Shown: positions 8,692 through 16,949, counted from the first letter of the stretch. The stretch: 64,000 bases of DNA from JBFHRE01 sp041746105 (GCA_041746105.1 JBGTHP010000002.1:1-64000); one strand, 5' to 3'. The notes: generated from the letters alone by a model not told the origin. Numbers and translations: made by a program.

Positions 8692-9423
8692 ATGACAAAA
8701 CGGTTGTCCGACTTCGATGTTCTCACATTTGATTGTTACGGCACCCTGATCGATTGGGAAACCGGGATGTGGGATGCCTATCAGGAATTGTTGATGGCGA
8801 ACCGCCGCACCGACATCGATCGGAGCACGATGTTGAGAGCGCACGCCAAACACGAATCCCTGCTCCAGGCGGCGCAGCCGCGAACGTTATATCCAGAGAT
8901 ACTGGCGGAGACTCATCGCAGGGTGGCAGCAGGGTTCGGGTTGGAGACCCAGGCGGGTCTGGACGGGGCATTTGGTGGCTCTGTCCCCAACTGGCCCGCC
9001 TTCCACGACACCGCCGATGCCTTGCGCCGTCTCCAGCGCCATTTCAAGCTGGTGATCCTTTCCAATGTCGATCGCACCTCTTTTGCCGGATCGAACAGAA
9101 AGCTGGGTGTTGATTTTGATGCTGTCTACACGGCAGAAGAGATTGGCTCGTACAAGCCTGCGAGCCACAACTTCGAGTATCTCCTGACCCATCTGGCAGA
9201 TGAGTTCGCGATCGAGTCTGCACGGATTCTCCACACTGCCCAGAGCCTATTCCACGACCATGTGCCTGCTTCCGAGATCGGTCTTGCGACGGCGTGGATT
9301 GACCGGCAGCATCTCTCCGATGGGGGCGATTGGGGAGCTACGGCACTGGTCCCCGAGAGGCCGCAGACCGATTTTCTCTATTTCACGCTGGCCGAGATGG
9401 CCGCCGCCGCCGACGGGGGCTGA
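8692..9423 (+). CDS. HAD-superfamily hydrolase, haloacid dehalogenase type II-like, 243 aa
   Basis: The protein starts with the HAD motif I DVLTFDCYGTLIDWE (nucleophile and acid Asp pair modified to DxY, as in type II 2-haloacid dehalogenases), has motif II in KLVILSNVDR (about residue 118) and motif III/IV with EEIGSYKPASHNFEYLL (about 147-163). Type II enzymes hydrolyse S-2-haloacids; many homologues have other phosphatase or dehalogenase substrates, so the substrate is open. ATG 8692 is chosen because it puts motif I near the N-terminus; a longer upstream frame would run into the previous gene. A second member of the family lies at 48735-49403. Confidence 0.82.
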   Translation: MTKRLSDFDVLTFDCYGTLIDWETGMWDAYQELLMANRRTDIDRSTMLRAHAKHESLLQAAQPRTLYPEILAETHRRVAAGFGLETQAGLDGAFGGSVPNWPAFHDTADALRRLQRHFKLVILSNVDRTSFAGSNRKLGVDFDAVYTAEEIGSYKPASHNFEYLLTHLADEFAIESARILHTAQSLFHDHVPASEIGLATAWIDRQHLSDGGDWGATALVPERPQTDFLYFTLAEMAAAADGG

Positions 9424-9484
9424 ACCAGGGACGCCTTGGGTGGGTCATGGTGAGACCCATGGTCCATCCCTGCTATCAAAAATA

Positions 9485-9537
9485 GTTGACATAAAGTACA
9501 GAATTCTTTACCTTGTCCGATATAAAACTTTTTGGAC
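9485..9537 (+). promoter_or_regulatory. AT-rich promoter/operator of the membrane protein-XRE pair
   Basis: TTGACA at 9485-9490 makes a good -35 box, and GATATAAAA about 24-30 bp downstream contains a -10-like sequence. GTCC and GGAC flank this AT-rich stretch (9514-9537) as an inverted repeat, and AGAATTCT nearby is an 8-bp palindrome. The region is much more AT-rich than its surroundings. A strong GGACAGGAGGATG ribosome binding site follows. Autoregulation by the XRE protein encoded second in the operon is inferred. Confidence 0.5.
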
Positions 9538-9550
9538 AGGAGGATGAAGA

Positions 9551-9970
9551 ATGTCGTTCCAGGAGAAGAGCGCGATCACCATGACGGCGATCCTGGTGAC
9601 CGTCTATGGGGTCTACTTTGCGATTGTGGGCTCGTGGTTGGGAACCAGCCCCGTGGATGAGATCCCGTATCAACCGTTGATGGTGGCAGTGGTCGTCCCG
9701 CTCACGATTCTTGCAATTGTCAGTCACATCGTCCTGGCGCTGGTGGACCGAAAAGGGGCGAACGCCAACGACGAGAGAGACCGACTGATCTCGCTTCGAA
9801 GTGAGCGGGTAGGGGGCTATGTCCTGGCGGTCGGAGTGTTCGCAGGGCTGGTCCTGGCCATGACAGAGCAACCCGGCTTCTTTGTCGCCAACGCCCTCAT
9901 GCTGTTCTGGGTTTTGGCGGAGGTCGTCGACGGAGTCTTCAAGATCTATCTGTACCGGCGAGGAGCCTGA
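9551..9970 (+). CDS. Small four-helix membrane protein paired with an XRE regulator, 139 aa
   Basis: About four hydrophobic segments are visible (residues 8-28, 42-66, 87-107, 111-132), with a charged loop RKGANANDERDRLISLRSE between the second and third. The ERDRLI-type loop is typical of DUF2178-like membrane proteins that are coded next to small XRE regulators of the YozG/SdpR kind. Function is unknown; the gene pair suggests a membrane signal or stress-response module. AGGAGG lies just upstream of ATG 9551. The XRE gene starts only 4 bp after its stop, so both are in one transcript. Confidence 0.7.
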   Translation: MSFQEKSAITMTAILVTVYGVYFAIVGSWLGTSPVDEIPYQPLMVAVVVPLTILAIVSHIVLALVDRKGANANDERDRLISLRSERVGGYVLAVGVFAGLVLAMTEQPGFFVANALMLFWVLAEVVDGVFKIYLYRRGA

Positions 9971-9973
9971 GCG

Positions 9974-10189
9974 GTGGTCAAGCCGACCCGCGTCACGAAT
10001 CACATCCGGGCGCTTCGCTTCGCAACAAGCGAGATGACCCAGGGCGAACTGGCCGATCTGATCGGGGTGACCCGCCAAACGATCAACGCCATCGAACAGG
10101 GCAAATACTCGCCGTCATTGGAGGCTGCCTTTCAGATAGCAAGAGTCTTCAAGGTGCCGCTCGAGGCCGTGTTCGAGTACCCGACCTGA
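9974..10189 (+). CDS. Small XRE-family (Cro/CI) transcriptional regulator, 71 aa
   Basis: A stand-alone helix-turn-helix protein: TNHIRALRFATSEMTQGELADL, then the recognition region IGVTRQTINAIEQGKYSPSL (about residues 33-52), and a short tail AFQIARVFKVPLEAVFEY. This is the YgzD/YozG-like group of 65-75 aa regulators, which often repress their own operon. GTG 9974 follows the membrane-protein stop by a few bases. It probably binds the AT-rich inverted repeat in front of the pair. Confidence 0.88.
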   Translation: MVKPTRVTNHIRALRFATSEMTQGELADLIGVTRQTINAIEQGKYSPSLEAAFQIARVFKVPLEAVFEYPT

Positions 10190-10249
10190 AATGGAGTGCT
10201 CCGGGGTGGGCGAGTCAGCCCGATCGGTCCCGCGTTCAAGCTTTGCGAA

Positions 10250-10861
10250 TCACCCCTGGGCCCTTTCGCCGATGGCGGCGCTGGCGACGATGCTCTCGAT
10301 CCGTTTGTCCCGGGTGTCGCCCCTGGCCGCACTGATGACCCACCACAACATCATCTTGCGGGCGCTTGGAGGGAATCCGTCCCAGGCCGCCCTGGCGTCT
10401 GGGTTGGCGTCAAGGGCGTTTTTGAGGCTGTTGGGTTCGATCAGGTCTTCGACCGGATCAGAGATCGTCCACCAACCGTTTCCTTTGGCGACCTCTGCTG
10501 CCCTGCGTCCGGCGTCGGTCATCAGTCCTGCCGCCTCCATGTCGGCGAACCGCTGTCGGTTCAGCCGCGACCAGCCACTTTTTCCTTTGCGTGGGGTGAT
10601 GAGTTGCAGGCCCCGATCATCGTCGAGGTGGTTCACGGTGGAGTCGATCCATCCAAAGCAGATCGCCTCCTCGACCACCTCGGGGTAAGGACAGGCCGGC
10701 TTCCCGGTGGCCGAGCGCCACGAACACAACCAGACCCCCGGCACCGTGGAGTGGTTGTGTTCGAGCCAGGAGCGCCATTGCGCCCTCGTCTCGGCGTGGT
10801 AGATCGGATAGCCGAACTTCCAGGTTTCTGGGTGATCCGACGAGGATGGAACTGGAGTCAT
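10250..10861 (-). CDS. YdeI/OmpD-associated family protein, 203 aa
   Basis: The sequence carries the family core: an N-terminal WRSWLEHNHSTVPGVWL segment, EVVEEAICFGWIDSTVN (about residues 63-79), the basic TPRKGKSGWSRLNRQRFADME stretch in parts near 92-110, and a C-terminal helical AWDGFPPSARKMMLWWV region. Members have been linked to resistance to peptides and bacteriocins, but the molecular role is unknown. It is convergent with the XRE gene. Confidence 0.82.
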   Translation of the reverse strand: MTPVPSSSDHPETWKFGYPIYHAETRAQWRSWLEHNHSTVPGVWLCSWRSATGKPACPYPEVVEEAICFGWIDSTVNHLDDDRGLQLITPRKGKSGWSRLNRQRFADMEAAGLMTDAGRRAAEVAKGNGWWTISDPVEDLIEPNSLKNALDANPDARAAWDGFPPSARKMMLWWVISAARGDTRDKRIESIVASAAIGERAQG

Positions 10862-10962
10862 CTTGCTTCGACGGTAATCGGCGACATCGAGGGGGATGGA
10901 CGGCGCACCCGGGATACCACCCTCCGGATGGCGACCTAGGCATCTTGCGACAGATCAGGTGC

Positions 10963-11364
10963 TCAGCCCGGCCTGGCATCGAGTTCGGTGACGAGGCGAG
11001 AGGGAGCCGTGTTGCGAAATGAGCTATCGATGAGCTCGCCGACCTCTTCGAGATCGTCGGTGCCGGTCAGGTCGATGCCCACCCAACCCGAGGGCCCGAG
11101 GTAGGCGGGAACAAAGACGCGAGGGTCATCCGCCAGGCCGGCGCGCTCATCGGCGTCGAGCAGCACCATCACCGCTTGCGGGTGCTGGACCCAGTCGCCG
11201 TGACCCCGTCGCACCGATCCGCCGTAGTAGGCAAAGACCTTCTTCGTGTAGAACGCCGGTCGCCCATGGGAGATCTTCTCTGCCGATCCCGGAAACCTCA
11301 GCGCAATCCGGCGAATGACCGCCAGCATTGGATCGCCACGATCGAACATCTCTTCGTGAGCCAT
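10963..11364 (-). CDS. MmcQ/YjbR-like protein, 133 aa
   Basis: A small alpha/beta protein with the order seen in the MmcQ/YjbR family: RFPGSAEKISHGRPAFYTKKVFA in the N-terminal third (read in short motifs: SHGRPAF at about 32-38), a central PQAVMVLLDADERAGL, and a C-terminal GWVGIDLTGTDDLEEVGELID helix region. Family proteins adopt a double-wing CyaY-like fold; function is unproven. It is transcribed in the same direction as the YdeI gene, about 100 bp upstream of it. Confidence 0.75.
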   Translation of the reverse strand: MAHEEMFDRGDPMLAVIRRIALRFPGSAEKISHGRPAFYTKKVFAYYGGSVRRGHGDWVQHPQAVMVLLDADERAGLADDPRVFVPAYLGPSGWVGIDLTGTDDLEEVGELIDSSFRNTAPSRLVTELDARPG

Positions 11365-11500
11365 TCGGGGAGCCTAAACGGGTGGCTCGCAGCTGAATTG
11401 CAGCCTGTACTTTCGCCTGAAGTTGGCGACGTCCGGTTCGAACCGCGGTCGGGGCGAACCGGGGCCGAGTCTGCGGTCAACGGGTCGGTAGGCGCTACAC

Positions 11501-12261
11501 ATGACCGAGGGCGACGTCGAATACGTCGGTTTGATGGCCGAAGAGTGGGACGCGTTACGCGGCGATACGTCGGACTGGGAAGACCGGCATTTTTTCCTGG
11601 AAGTCATTCGCGAACGCGGCGAGCCCGTTCTCGACATCGGCTGCGGGACCGGCCGGCTGCTGCTCGACTACCTGCAGCAAGGGATCGACATCGACGGAGT
11701 CGACAACTCTGCCGAGATGCTGGCGTGTGCCGGCGCAAGGCCTCCGGTCTGGCCCTGATGCCGACCGTTCACCTCCAGTCGATGGTCGACCTCGACCTGC
11801 CGCGCCGGTACCGCACGATCATCGTGCCGTCGAGCTCTTTCCAGCTGGTGCTCGACCGCGACGAGGCGGGAAAAGCCCTCAGGACATTTCACCGGCACCT
11901 CGAGACGGGGGGGACTTTGGCGATGCCGATCATCGTTCTCGACATGCCAGCGGACGAGGTGTGGACGCGCGAGGCTGCGCTAGAAGACGGAACGACGGTT
12001 CGCCGAACCTCCCGGGCGACGTTCGATCCATCGCGCCGGTTCGAGTCGACCGACGACCTGTATGAGCTGTTTCGAGACGGCGAGCTGACTCGTTCCGAGC
12101 GCCACGTTCGCGAACACGCCACGCTTTCGTGGACACCCGACGAGTTGCGTGACGCCCTCGTCCAAAACGGATTCGGCGATCTCGAGTTTCTGTCTGGTTT
12201 TACCCGGCGGCCGCGCCAAGCCGGCGACGAGGTCTTCACGGTGCTCGCCCGCTCGGGCTGA
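11501..12261 (+). pseudogene. SAM-dependent class I methyltransferase, split by a -1 frameshift
   Basis: Two frames together make one methyltransferase of about 250 aa. The first part, from ATG 11501, has the SAM-binding motif I VLDIGCGTGRLLLDY and ends its homologous part at DNSAEMLA. It then runs out of frame to a stop at 11758. The other frame continues with RRKASGLALMPTVHLQSM, then VPSSSFQLVLDRDEAGKAL and a C-terminal LSWTPDELRDALVQNGFG strand-helix. A single missing base near 11724-11740 explains the break. It may be a true decayed gene or a base-calling error. The substrate is not recognised. Confidence 0.75.
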
Positions 12262-12781
12262 CGCTGGCGCGCCCTCGGTATCGGTTCTTGTCCGGCGACA
12301 CTGCATGACCAGGAGGGTGCGGCGGCCCTTGAGAGTTTCCGATGACCGCACTGCACGCGATTGCGTTTGGCCGTCCAGACCCCGCTCTCGAACGCATCGT
12401 TGAGGCAGACCATGATTCACCGGGTCCGCCCGCAAGCCTTCAAGTGGCGTCGTGCGGCGGGAGAGGTTCAGCTAACGACGAACTTGGGCGGCGTCGCTCA
12501 TTTGTGCCGGCCTGCTCGACCGCGGGGAGATGTGCTTGTGGCGCCCGAATCGGTGATCGTCGCCCACGACCAAGCCGTTCTTGACTTCGTGGCTTCCATT
12601 GCTGCCCGGTCCGCGCCACGAGGTTGGTCGAGGTGTTGATACGCCGAGCGTCTGGCCCGACCCACGCCGGAGTCCTTGGCTCCTCCACGCTTGGCACTGT
12701 CGATGTGCCGTCGTGCATGCATGGTGATTCGTAGTCGGTGGCCGGTCGACAGACTGTCGAGCCTGTGGATGGCGAAACGAA
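12262..12781. other. Intergenic stretch without supported genes
   Basis: Reading frames on both strands are short, lack recognisable domains and have Arg/Pro/Ser-rich compositions typical of out-of-frame high-GC DNA. I see no tRNA, repeat or transposase signature. It could hold remnants of a decayed gene at the edge of the accessory block, but nothing specific is supported. Confidence 0.4.
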
Positions 12782-13930
12782 TCAGGTGGCTTCGGGGAGA
12801 CCTCTGGGGAGACGTTTCTCTGCGTCGATGAATGGCAAGGCCTGTGCCGAGGCGTCGTGCGGGGTTCCGTCGACGACGACCTGTACCCGGCGACCTTCCC
12901 ATCCGCCTCCTATCGGCTCGTCGAACCGCACATATCCGATCTCAGTTTCGAGGGTGGGCGACCACACTCCCACGGTCATCGACCCGACCGGCCGGCCGTC
13001 GATCTCCACGGCGTCACCCCGGCCAGGGGTGGCAGCGTCACAGCGCAATCCCCACAGCAGCTGCGTGCGATCGCATCCGAGTAGTGCCGACCGCCCCACG
13101 AATTGTTCGTTGTCGAAGTCGACGAACTGTCCGAGCCCGGCTGCGAAGGGAGTTAGGCTGCGGTCGAAGTCGGTGCGGTTGTCCATGATTCCCGCTTCCA
13201 CCCGGCGGGGTGCCATGGAGTCGCTGGCGCCCATGCTGAGGTCGAACGCCGCGCCCACCTCCAGCAGATGATCCCAGAGCCGCAGGTGGTCGAGGTCGGC
13301 GTTGCCATATAGCTCGATGCCCAGCTCGCCGGTGTAACCCGAATTGGAAACCAGCACGCGTTGGCCGCCGACGTCGAAATAGCGAGCGGCAAACCAGGTG
13401 AAGTCGTCCGGCACCGGCTCGCCGGTCGCCGCTGCGAATATCTCGTGGGACTTGGGCCCTTGGATCTGAAGCACCCGCATCTTGGTGTCGGTGACGTCGA
13501 CTTCCATCCCGATGCCGTTGGCCAAGAGCCAGTTTTCGATGTCTCCTTCGGCCTGGATGTACCAGAAGTGGTGGTCGGCGAGCCGGATCAAAACTCCGTC
13601 CATGAGGATGCCTCCGTCGGGATCGCACGCCAAACCGTAGACACAGCGGCCGACTCGCACGTTGGCGATCCGGCGGGTGAAGACCCGCTCGCACAGGCGA
13701 ACCGCGTCGGGGCCTTTGATCGAGATGGGGCGTTCGGGCGTGTCGTAGAGCACTGCGCCGGTGCGCAGCTTCCGGTAGTCGGCGGCGGCGTCGGTTCCGA
13801 GGCTCAGCGGATACATCCAGTTGGCGTACACGGCGTAGATCACCTGGTCCGAGTGCCATCGTTCAACGTACGGCGACCACTCCTTGCGGAGCCCGTTGAA
13901 AAGAACCTTCATTTTGGAGCCGTTGACCAT
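12782..13930 (-). CDS. GcvT-like folate-binding aminomethyltransferase family protein, about 382 aa
   Basis: The protein has the GcvT layout: an N-terminal YRKLRTGAVLYDTPERPISI segment, RRIANVRVGRCVYGLACDPDG, a central VLQIQGPKSHEIFAAATG, SNSGYTGELGIELY (about residues 197-210), then EAGIMDNRTDFDRSLTP and a C-terminal beta-barrel with GSMTVGVWSPTLETEIGYVRF. Such proteins transfer one-carbon units to tetrahydrofolate from the glycine-cleavage H protein, dimethylglycine/sarcosine or dimethylsulfoniopropionate (DmdA). No gcvH or gcvP is adjacent, so the classical T-protein role is doubtful and the substrate is unknown. ATG 13930 is taken as start; an in-frame TTG lies two codons upstream at 13936. 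Confidence 0.75.
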   Translation of the reverse strand: MVNGSKMKVLFNGLRKEWSPYVERWHSDQVIYAVYANWMYPLSLGTDAAADYRKLRTGAVLYDTPERPISIKGPDAVRLCERVFTRRIANVRVGRCVYGLACDPDGGILMDGVLIRLADHHFWYIQAEGDIENWLLANGIGMEVDVTDTKMRVLQIQGPKSHEIFAAATGEPVPDDFTWFAARYFDVGGQRVLVSNSGYTGELGIELYGNADLDHLRLWDHLLEVGAAFDLSMGASDSMAPRRVEAGIMDNRTDFDRSLTPFAAGLGQFVDFDNEQFVGRSALLGCDRTQLLWGLRCDAATPGRGDAVEIDGRPVGSMTVGVWSPTLETEIGYVRFDEPIGGGWEGRRVQVVVDGTPHDASAQALPFIDAEKRLPRGLPEAT

Positions 13931-14099
13931 CTCCAAACCCTTGCTCGCCGATGCGGAGTCGATGCGACCGAGCAGAGGCGAGAGTACTGCATCGGGCTGC
14001 GACGAGGGTCGGAGCGGTCGGAGTCATCCCCGCACGCGGAATGCTCGTTGGGACCGAGATTCGGTGATCGGCGTGGATGGCCGGTCCTCTTCCACTTCT

Positions 14100-14115
14100 G
14101 TATCACGCGTGATAC
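14100..14115 (+). promoter_or_regulatory. Perfect 16-bp palindrome, operator of the toxin-antitoxin operon
   Basis: GTATCACGCGTGATAC is a perfect palindrome ending nine bases before the antitoxin start codon. Phd/VapB antitoxins bind such palindromes and repress their own operon, with the toxin as co-repressor. The position would block RNA polymerase or the ribosome entry region directly. Confidence 0.8.
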
Positions 14116-14124
14116 GCTGCTCGC

Positions 14125-14361
14125 ATGTCTGAAGTCTCGATCCGGGAACTCCGCAATCACGGCGGCGAAGTGGTCGAACGCGCGGCCAGGGGTGAGCGGC
14201 TCACGATCACCCGCTCCGGGAAACCGGTTGCTGAGTTGCGACCGCTGAGCCGGGAGCCGATACCGCTCGAGCTGATCCTTGCCCGCCGCCGGCAACTTCC
14301 AGCTGTCGATCCCGACAAGTTTCGCCACGACCTCGACCAGGTCCTCGATCCCGCCCTTTGA
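14125..14361 (+). CDS. Phd/VapB-type antitoxin, 78 aa
   Basis: The N-terminus MSEVSIRELRNHGGEVVERA followed by ERLTITRSGKPVAELRP is the DNA-binding and dimerisation domain of the Phd/YefM family (residues 1-45). The C-terminal part (PLELILARRRQLPAVDPDKF) is the flexible toxin-neutralising tail that normally binds the PIN toxin. The preceding palindrome at 14100-14115 fits autoregulation. The toxin start is only 3 bp after its stop. Confidence 0.9.
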   Translation: MSEVSIRELRNHGGEVVERAARGERLTITRSGKPVAELRPLSREPIPLELILARRRQLPAVDPDKFRHDLDQVLDPAL

Positions 14362-14364
14362 TCG

Positions 14365-14772
14365 ATGCCTCGCGGGATTCTCGATACCAGCACGCTCATC
14401 TTGGCCGGTCGGCTGCAGGACACCGATCTGCTTCCCGACGAGCCTCTGATCACCGCCATCACCCTCGCCGAACTCTCCGTGGGTCCACTGGTGGCATCGA
14501 CCGACGCAGAACGCTCTGCACGGCAAGCGCACCTCCAGCAAGCCGAAGCCGACTTCGACCCGCTGCCCTTTGACGCTGCCGCAGCTCGCAGCTTCGGTCG
14601 CGTAGCCGCAGGTCTGCGAAGAGCGGGCCGGAAACCTTCGGCGCGTGCCTACGACGCCATGATCGCCGCGATTGCCATCTCCAACGATCTCCCCCTTCAC
14701 ACCTGCAATCCCAAAGACTTCACCGAGATCGAGGAGCTCACCGTGGTCGCCGTCCCCCACCCGCACCATTGA
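14365..14772 (+). CDS. vapC: PIN-domain toxin (VapC-type), 135 aa
   Basis: Expected to be a Mg-dependent ribonuclease held inactive by the upstream antitoxin. The acidic active-site residues of a PIN domain are visible: Asp in GILDTSTLI (residue 7), Glu in ITLAELSVG (about 37), and the AYDAMIAAIA motif (Asp at about 97), with a late NPKDFTEIE segment. Length is normal. VapBC systems often mark mobile or accessory DNA, consistent with the neighbouring arsenic operon and integrase remnant. Confidence 0.9.
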   Translation: MPRGILDTSTLILAGRLQDTDLLPDEPLITAITLAELSVGPLVASTDAERSARQAHLQQAEADFDPLPFDAAAARSFGRVAAGLRRAGRKPSARAYDAMIAAIAISNDLPLHTCNPKDFTEIEELTVVAVPHPHH

Positions 14773-14901
14773 GGACCAGCCCGAACGAAACCCCCTCCTG
14801 GAAGTGCCGATCTCAAGGTCGGGTAGGCGGTGTGCCCGTTTCTACACCTGATTTGGTGATCCGCCTCGTGGCGACGGTGTTCACGAGCTCGACCCTGCCG
14901 G

Positions 14902-15603
14902 TCATTGGGTGTGGGGAACGATGACCTGGTCGGCGACCTCGTCGCGGTAGGGGAACAGCCACCTGATGAGCCCGACGCCGATCCCGACGCCGATGAGCTC
15001 CGCGACTACGAAGCCGGGGGTAGAGGCGGGAGCGATCCCTGCGAAGGTGTCGGAGAGTGCACGGGCGATGGTGACGGCAGGGTTGGCGAAACTGGTCGAC
15101 GAAGTGAAGTAGTAGGCGCCGGCGATGTAACCGCCGACCGCAAACGCCGTCACCGCCGACCTTCCGGAACGGACCAGCCCGAAGATCACCAACAGCAGCC
15201 CGATGGTGGCAACGGCTTCGGCCAGCCAGAGATGCGAACCGGATCGAGTGGTGGTGGACCAGGTCGCAGCGGGCAGATCAAACATGAGGTTGGCGAGTAT
15301 CACTCCGGCGATGCCGCCGGAGCTCTGAGCCGAGATGTAGCCGATCGTCTCGCGGTTGGTGAGCCCCCCGAAGGCTCGGTCCGCGAGGGTGACCGCCGGG
15401 TTGAGGTGCGCTCCCGACACCGGTCCCAGCGCCAGGATCATCGCGGTCAGCGCACCCGCCGTTGCCAACGCGTTCTGCAACAGCTGCAGACCGGGATCGG
15501 TCGAGAGGGTCTCGGCCATGATCCCAGAGCCGACGATCGCCGCCAGCAGGAAGGCGGTGCCGACGAACTCGGCGGCGATCCGCCTTCCCAACGACGGCAT
15601 CAC
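14902..15603 (-). CDS. Aquaporin/MIP-family channel of the arsenic operon, 233 aa
   Basis: Six hydrophobic segments with both MIP half-helix motifs: HLNPAVT (about residues 66-72) and FANPAVTIAR (about 170-179). As the third gene of an ars operon it is likely an AqpS-type channel that lets arsenite, made by the ArsC enzymes, leave the cell down its gradient. The operon has no visible ArsB or Acr3 pump, which strengthens that reading. Its ATG overlaps the arsC stop by 4 bp. A general neutral-solute role cannot be excluded. Confidence 0.85.
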   Translation of the reverse strand: MMPSLGRRIAAEFVGTAFLLAAIVGSGIMAETLSTDPGLQLLQNALATAGALTAMILALGPVSGAHLNPAVTLADRAFGGLTNRETIGYISAQSSGGIAGVILANLMFDLPAATWSTTTRSGSHLWLAEAVATIGLLLVIFGLVRSGRSAVTAFAVGGYIAGAYYFTSSTSFANPAVTIARALSDTFAGIAPASTPGFVVAELIGVGIGVGLIRWLFPYRDEVADQVIVPHTQ

Positions 15604-16250
15604 ACTCGAGCGGGGATGTCGAGGCTCGTCATCAACGCCTGGACGCGAGTCTGGATGTCGTCGCGCACCTGGCGCACCAGTTCGATGGGCTGCCCGGCCG
15701 GGTCGGTGAGTTCCCAGTCCTCATAACGTTTCCCGGGGTACACCGGGCAGGCGTCGCCGCAGCCCATGGTGATCACCACGTCGGCGGCGCGTACGATCTC
15801 GTCGGTCCATGGTTTAGGGAACTCGGTGCGGATGTCGATCCCCACCTCCGCCATCGCCTCGACTGCCACCCGATTCACGTCGGCGGCCGGTTCGGAGCCA
15901 CCGGAGAACACGTCGATGGTGTCACCGGCGAGATGGCGCAGCCAACCCGCGGCCATCTGGGAACGGCCGGCATTGTGCACGCAGAGGAAGAGGACGGCGG
16001 GTCGTTGATCGGTCATCAGACCTTGCACTTTCGCGAAGGCGCGGAGACGGTCCCGGGCGAATCGTTCAATGAGGATCGGCAGCCACGTTGTCACCGTGGC
16101 CCGGCTCTCCAACTGGGCTTGGGATTCGGCCATGAACCGTTCGATCGTCTCCACCGAGAACACCCCAGCGAAATCGCTCTTGAGCCGCTCCGCTGCCTGC
16201 TTGATCAGGTACTGCTGTTCCGTGGTGAGTTTCGTGATGCCGTCAGTCAA
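15600..16250 (-). CDS. arsC: Arsenate reductase ArsC with N-terminal three-helix domain, 216 aa
   Basis: Low-molecular-weight phosphatase-fold arsenate reductase. The P-loop VLFLCVHNAGRSQMA gives catalytic Cys90 and Arg96, and the DPAGQP segment near residue 188 supplies the general acid. Residues about 5-75 form a helical domain (EQQYLIKQAAERL, VETIERFMAESQAQLESR) seen in actinobacterial ArsC, probably for dimerisation. Actinobacterial enzymes of this type commonly use mycothiol/mycoredoxin or thioredoxin; the sequence does not settle which. It overlaps the upstream fusion gene by 8 bp and the downstream aquaporin by 4 bp. Confidence 0.92.
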   Translation of the reverse strand: MTDGITKLTTEQQYLIKQAAERLKSDFAGVFSVETIERFMAESQAQLESRATVTTWLPILIERFARDRLRAFAKVQGLMTDQRPAVLFLCVHNAGRSQMAAGWLRHLAGDTIDVFSGGSEPAADVNRVAVEAMAEVGIDIRTEFPKPWTDEIVRAADVVITMGCGDACPVYPGKRYEDWELTDPAGQPIELVRQVRDDIQTRVQALMTSLDIPARV

Positions 16251-16902
16251 GGTGGCGTCCTCCCGTTAAGGTCTTGATTCGTGTCTCGAGCTCGGTCAGT
16301 GCGGCATCGAAGGCGTCCGGTGATGCCCGCTCCACGGGATCGGGGATCGACCAGTGCAGCCAATCCGCCCCGGGCTCGAGCTCCTCGTGGGCCCGGTCAC
16401 ACACCGTGACAACCATGCTTCCCTCCACTGCAACGTCAGCGATCGACCGGGGCACCGCTTCGGAAAGGTCATACCCAGCCCGAGCTGCGGCGGCCACCGC
16501 TCCTGGGTGAACCCGCTGGGCGGGATGGGTCCCTGCACTCGACGCCGGGGTAGGTCTCGTTGCCGACCACACCGCCGCAGCCATCTGCGACCGAGCAGAA
16601 TTGTGGGTGCACACAAATACCACCGGGCTCTCAGGAACCGCCACCCCCACGCGCAGCACATCGATGACCTCGTGGCGGAGCCGCACATAACGGCGACGTC
16701 CATCACCCGAAGAACGCGACCGTTCGATCAGCCCGGCCTGCTCCAACACATGCAGATGATGCGCCAGCAGATTCGAAGCCAACCTGTGACGCTCCGCCAA
16801 CTCCACCGGCGCCCGATCCGTCACCGTCAGATCGTCCACCATCGCCAACCGCACCGGCTCCGCCAACGCCGCAAAGATCCGGGCTCGTTCACCGATATCC
16901 AT
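16243..16902 (-). CDS. ArsR-ArsC fusion: HTH repressor joined to an arsenate-reductase domain, 219 aa
   Basis: Residues 1-90 are an ArsR-type winged helix (AALAEPVRLAMVDDL, SNLLAHHLHVLEQAGLIERS, GRRRYVRLR). Residues about 92-219 are an LMW-phosphatase/ArsC domain with P-loop VFVCTHNSARSQMAAAVW (Cys98, Arg104) and SIPDPVERAS as the acid-loop equivalent. The repressor part contains no cysteine, so the classical ArsR arsenite-binding Cys motif is absent. ATG 16902 is preferred because the ArsR domain begins there; upstream in-frame sequence overlaps the likely operator. First gene of the ars operon. Confidence 0.88.
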   Translation of the reverse strand: MDIGERARIFAALAEPVRLAMVDDLTVTDRAPVELAERHRLASNLLAHHLHVLEQAGLIERSRSSGDGRRRYVRLRHEVIDVLRVGVAVPESPVVFVCTHNSARSQMAAAVWSATRPTPASSAGTHPAQRVHPGAVAAAARAGYDLSEAVPRSIADVAVEGSMVVTVCDRAHEELEPGADWLHWSIPDPVERASPDAFDAALTELETRIKTLTGGRHLD

Positions 16903-16916
16903 TCGGCGAAGATAAT

Positions 16917-16949
16917 ACTCAGTGCCGGTTGAGTCAACTTCCGGTGAGT
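16917..16949 (-). promoter_or_regulatory. Imperfect palindrome upstream of the ars operon
   Basis: The 33-bp segment contains ACTCA...CCGG on the left, a central GTTGAGTCAAC, and CCGGTGAGT on the right, giving nested two-fold symmetry. It lies about 15 bp in front of the ArsR-ArsC start codon, where an ArsR dimer would be expected to bind. Regulatory role is inferred from position and symmetry. Confidence 0.55.

Noticed and set aside
12782..13930. Naming the GcvT-like protein as DMSP demethylase DmdA or as gcvT
   Set aside because: The family fold is clear, but subfamily-specific residues could not be verified and no glycine-cleavage genes are adjacent.
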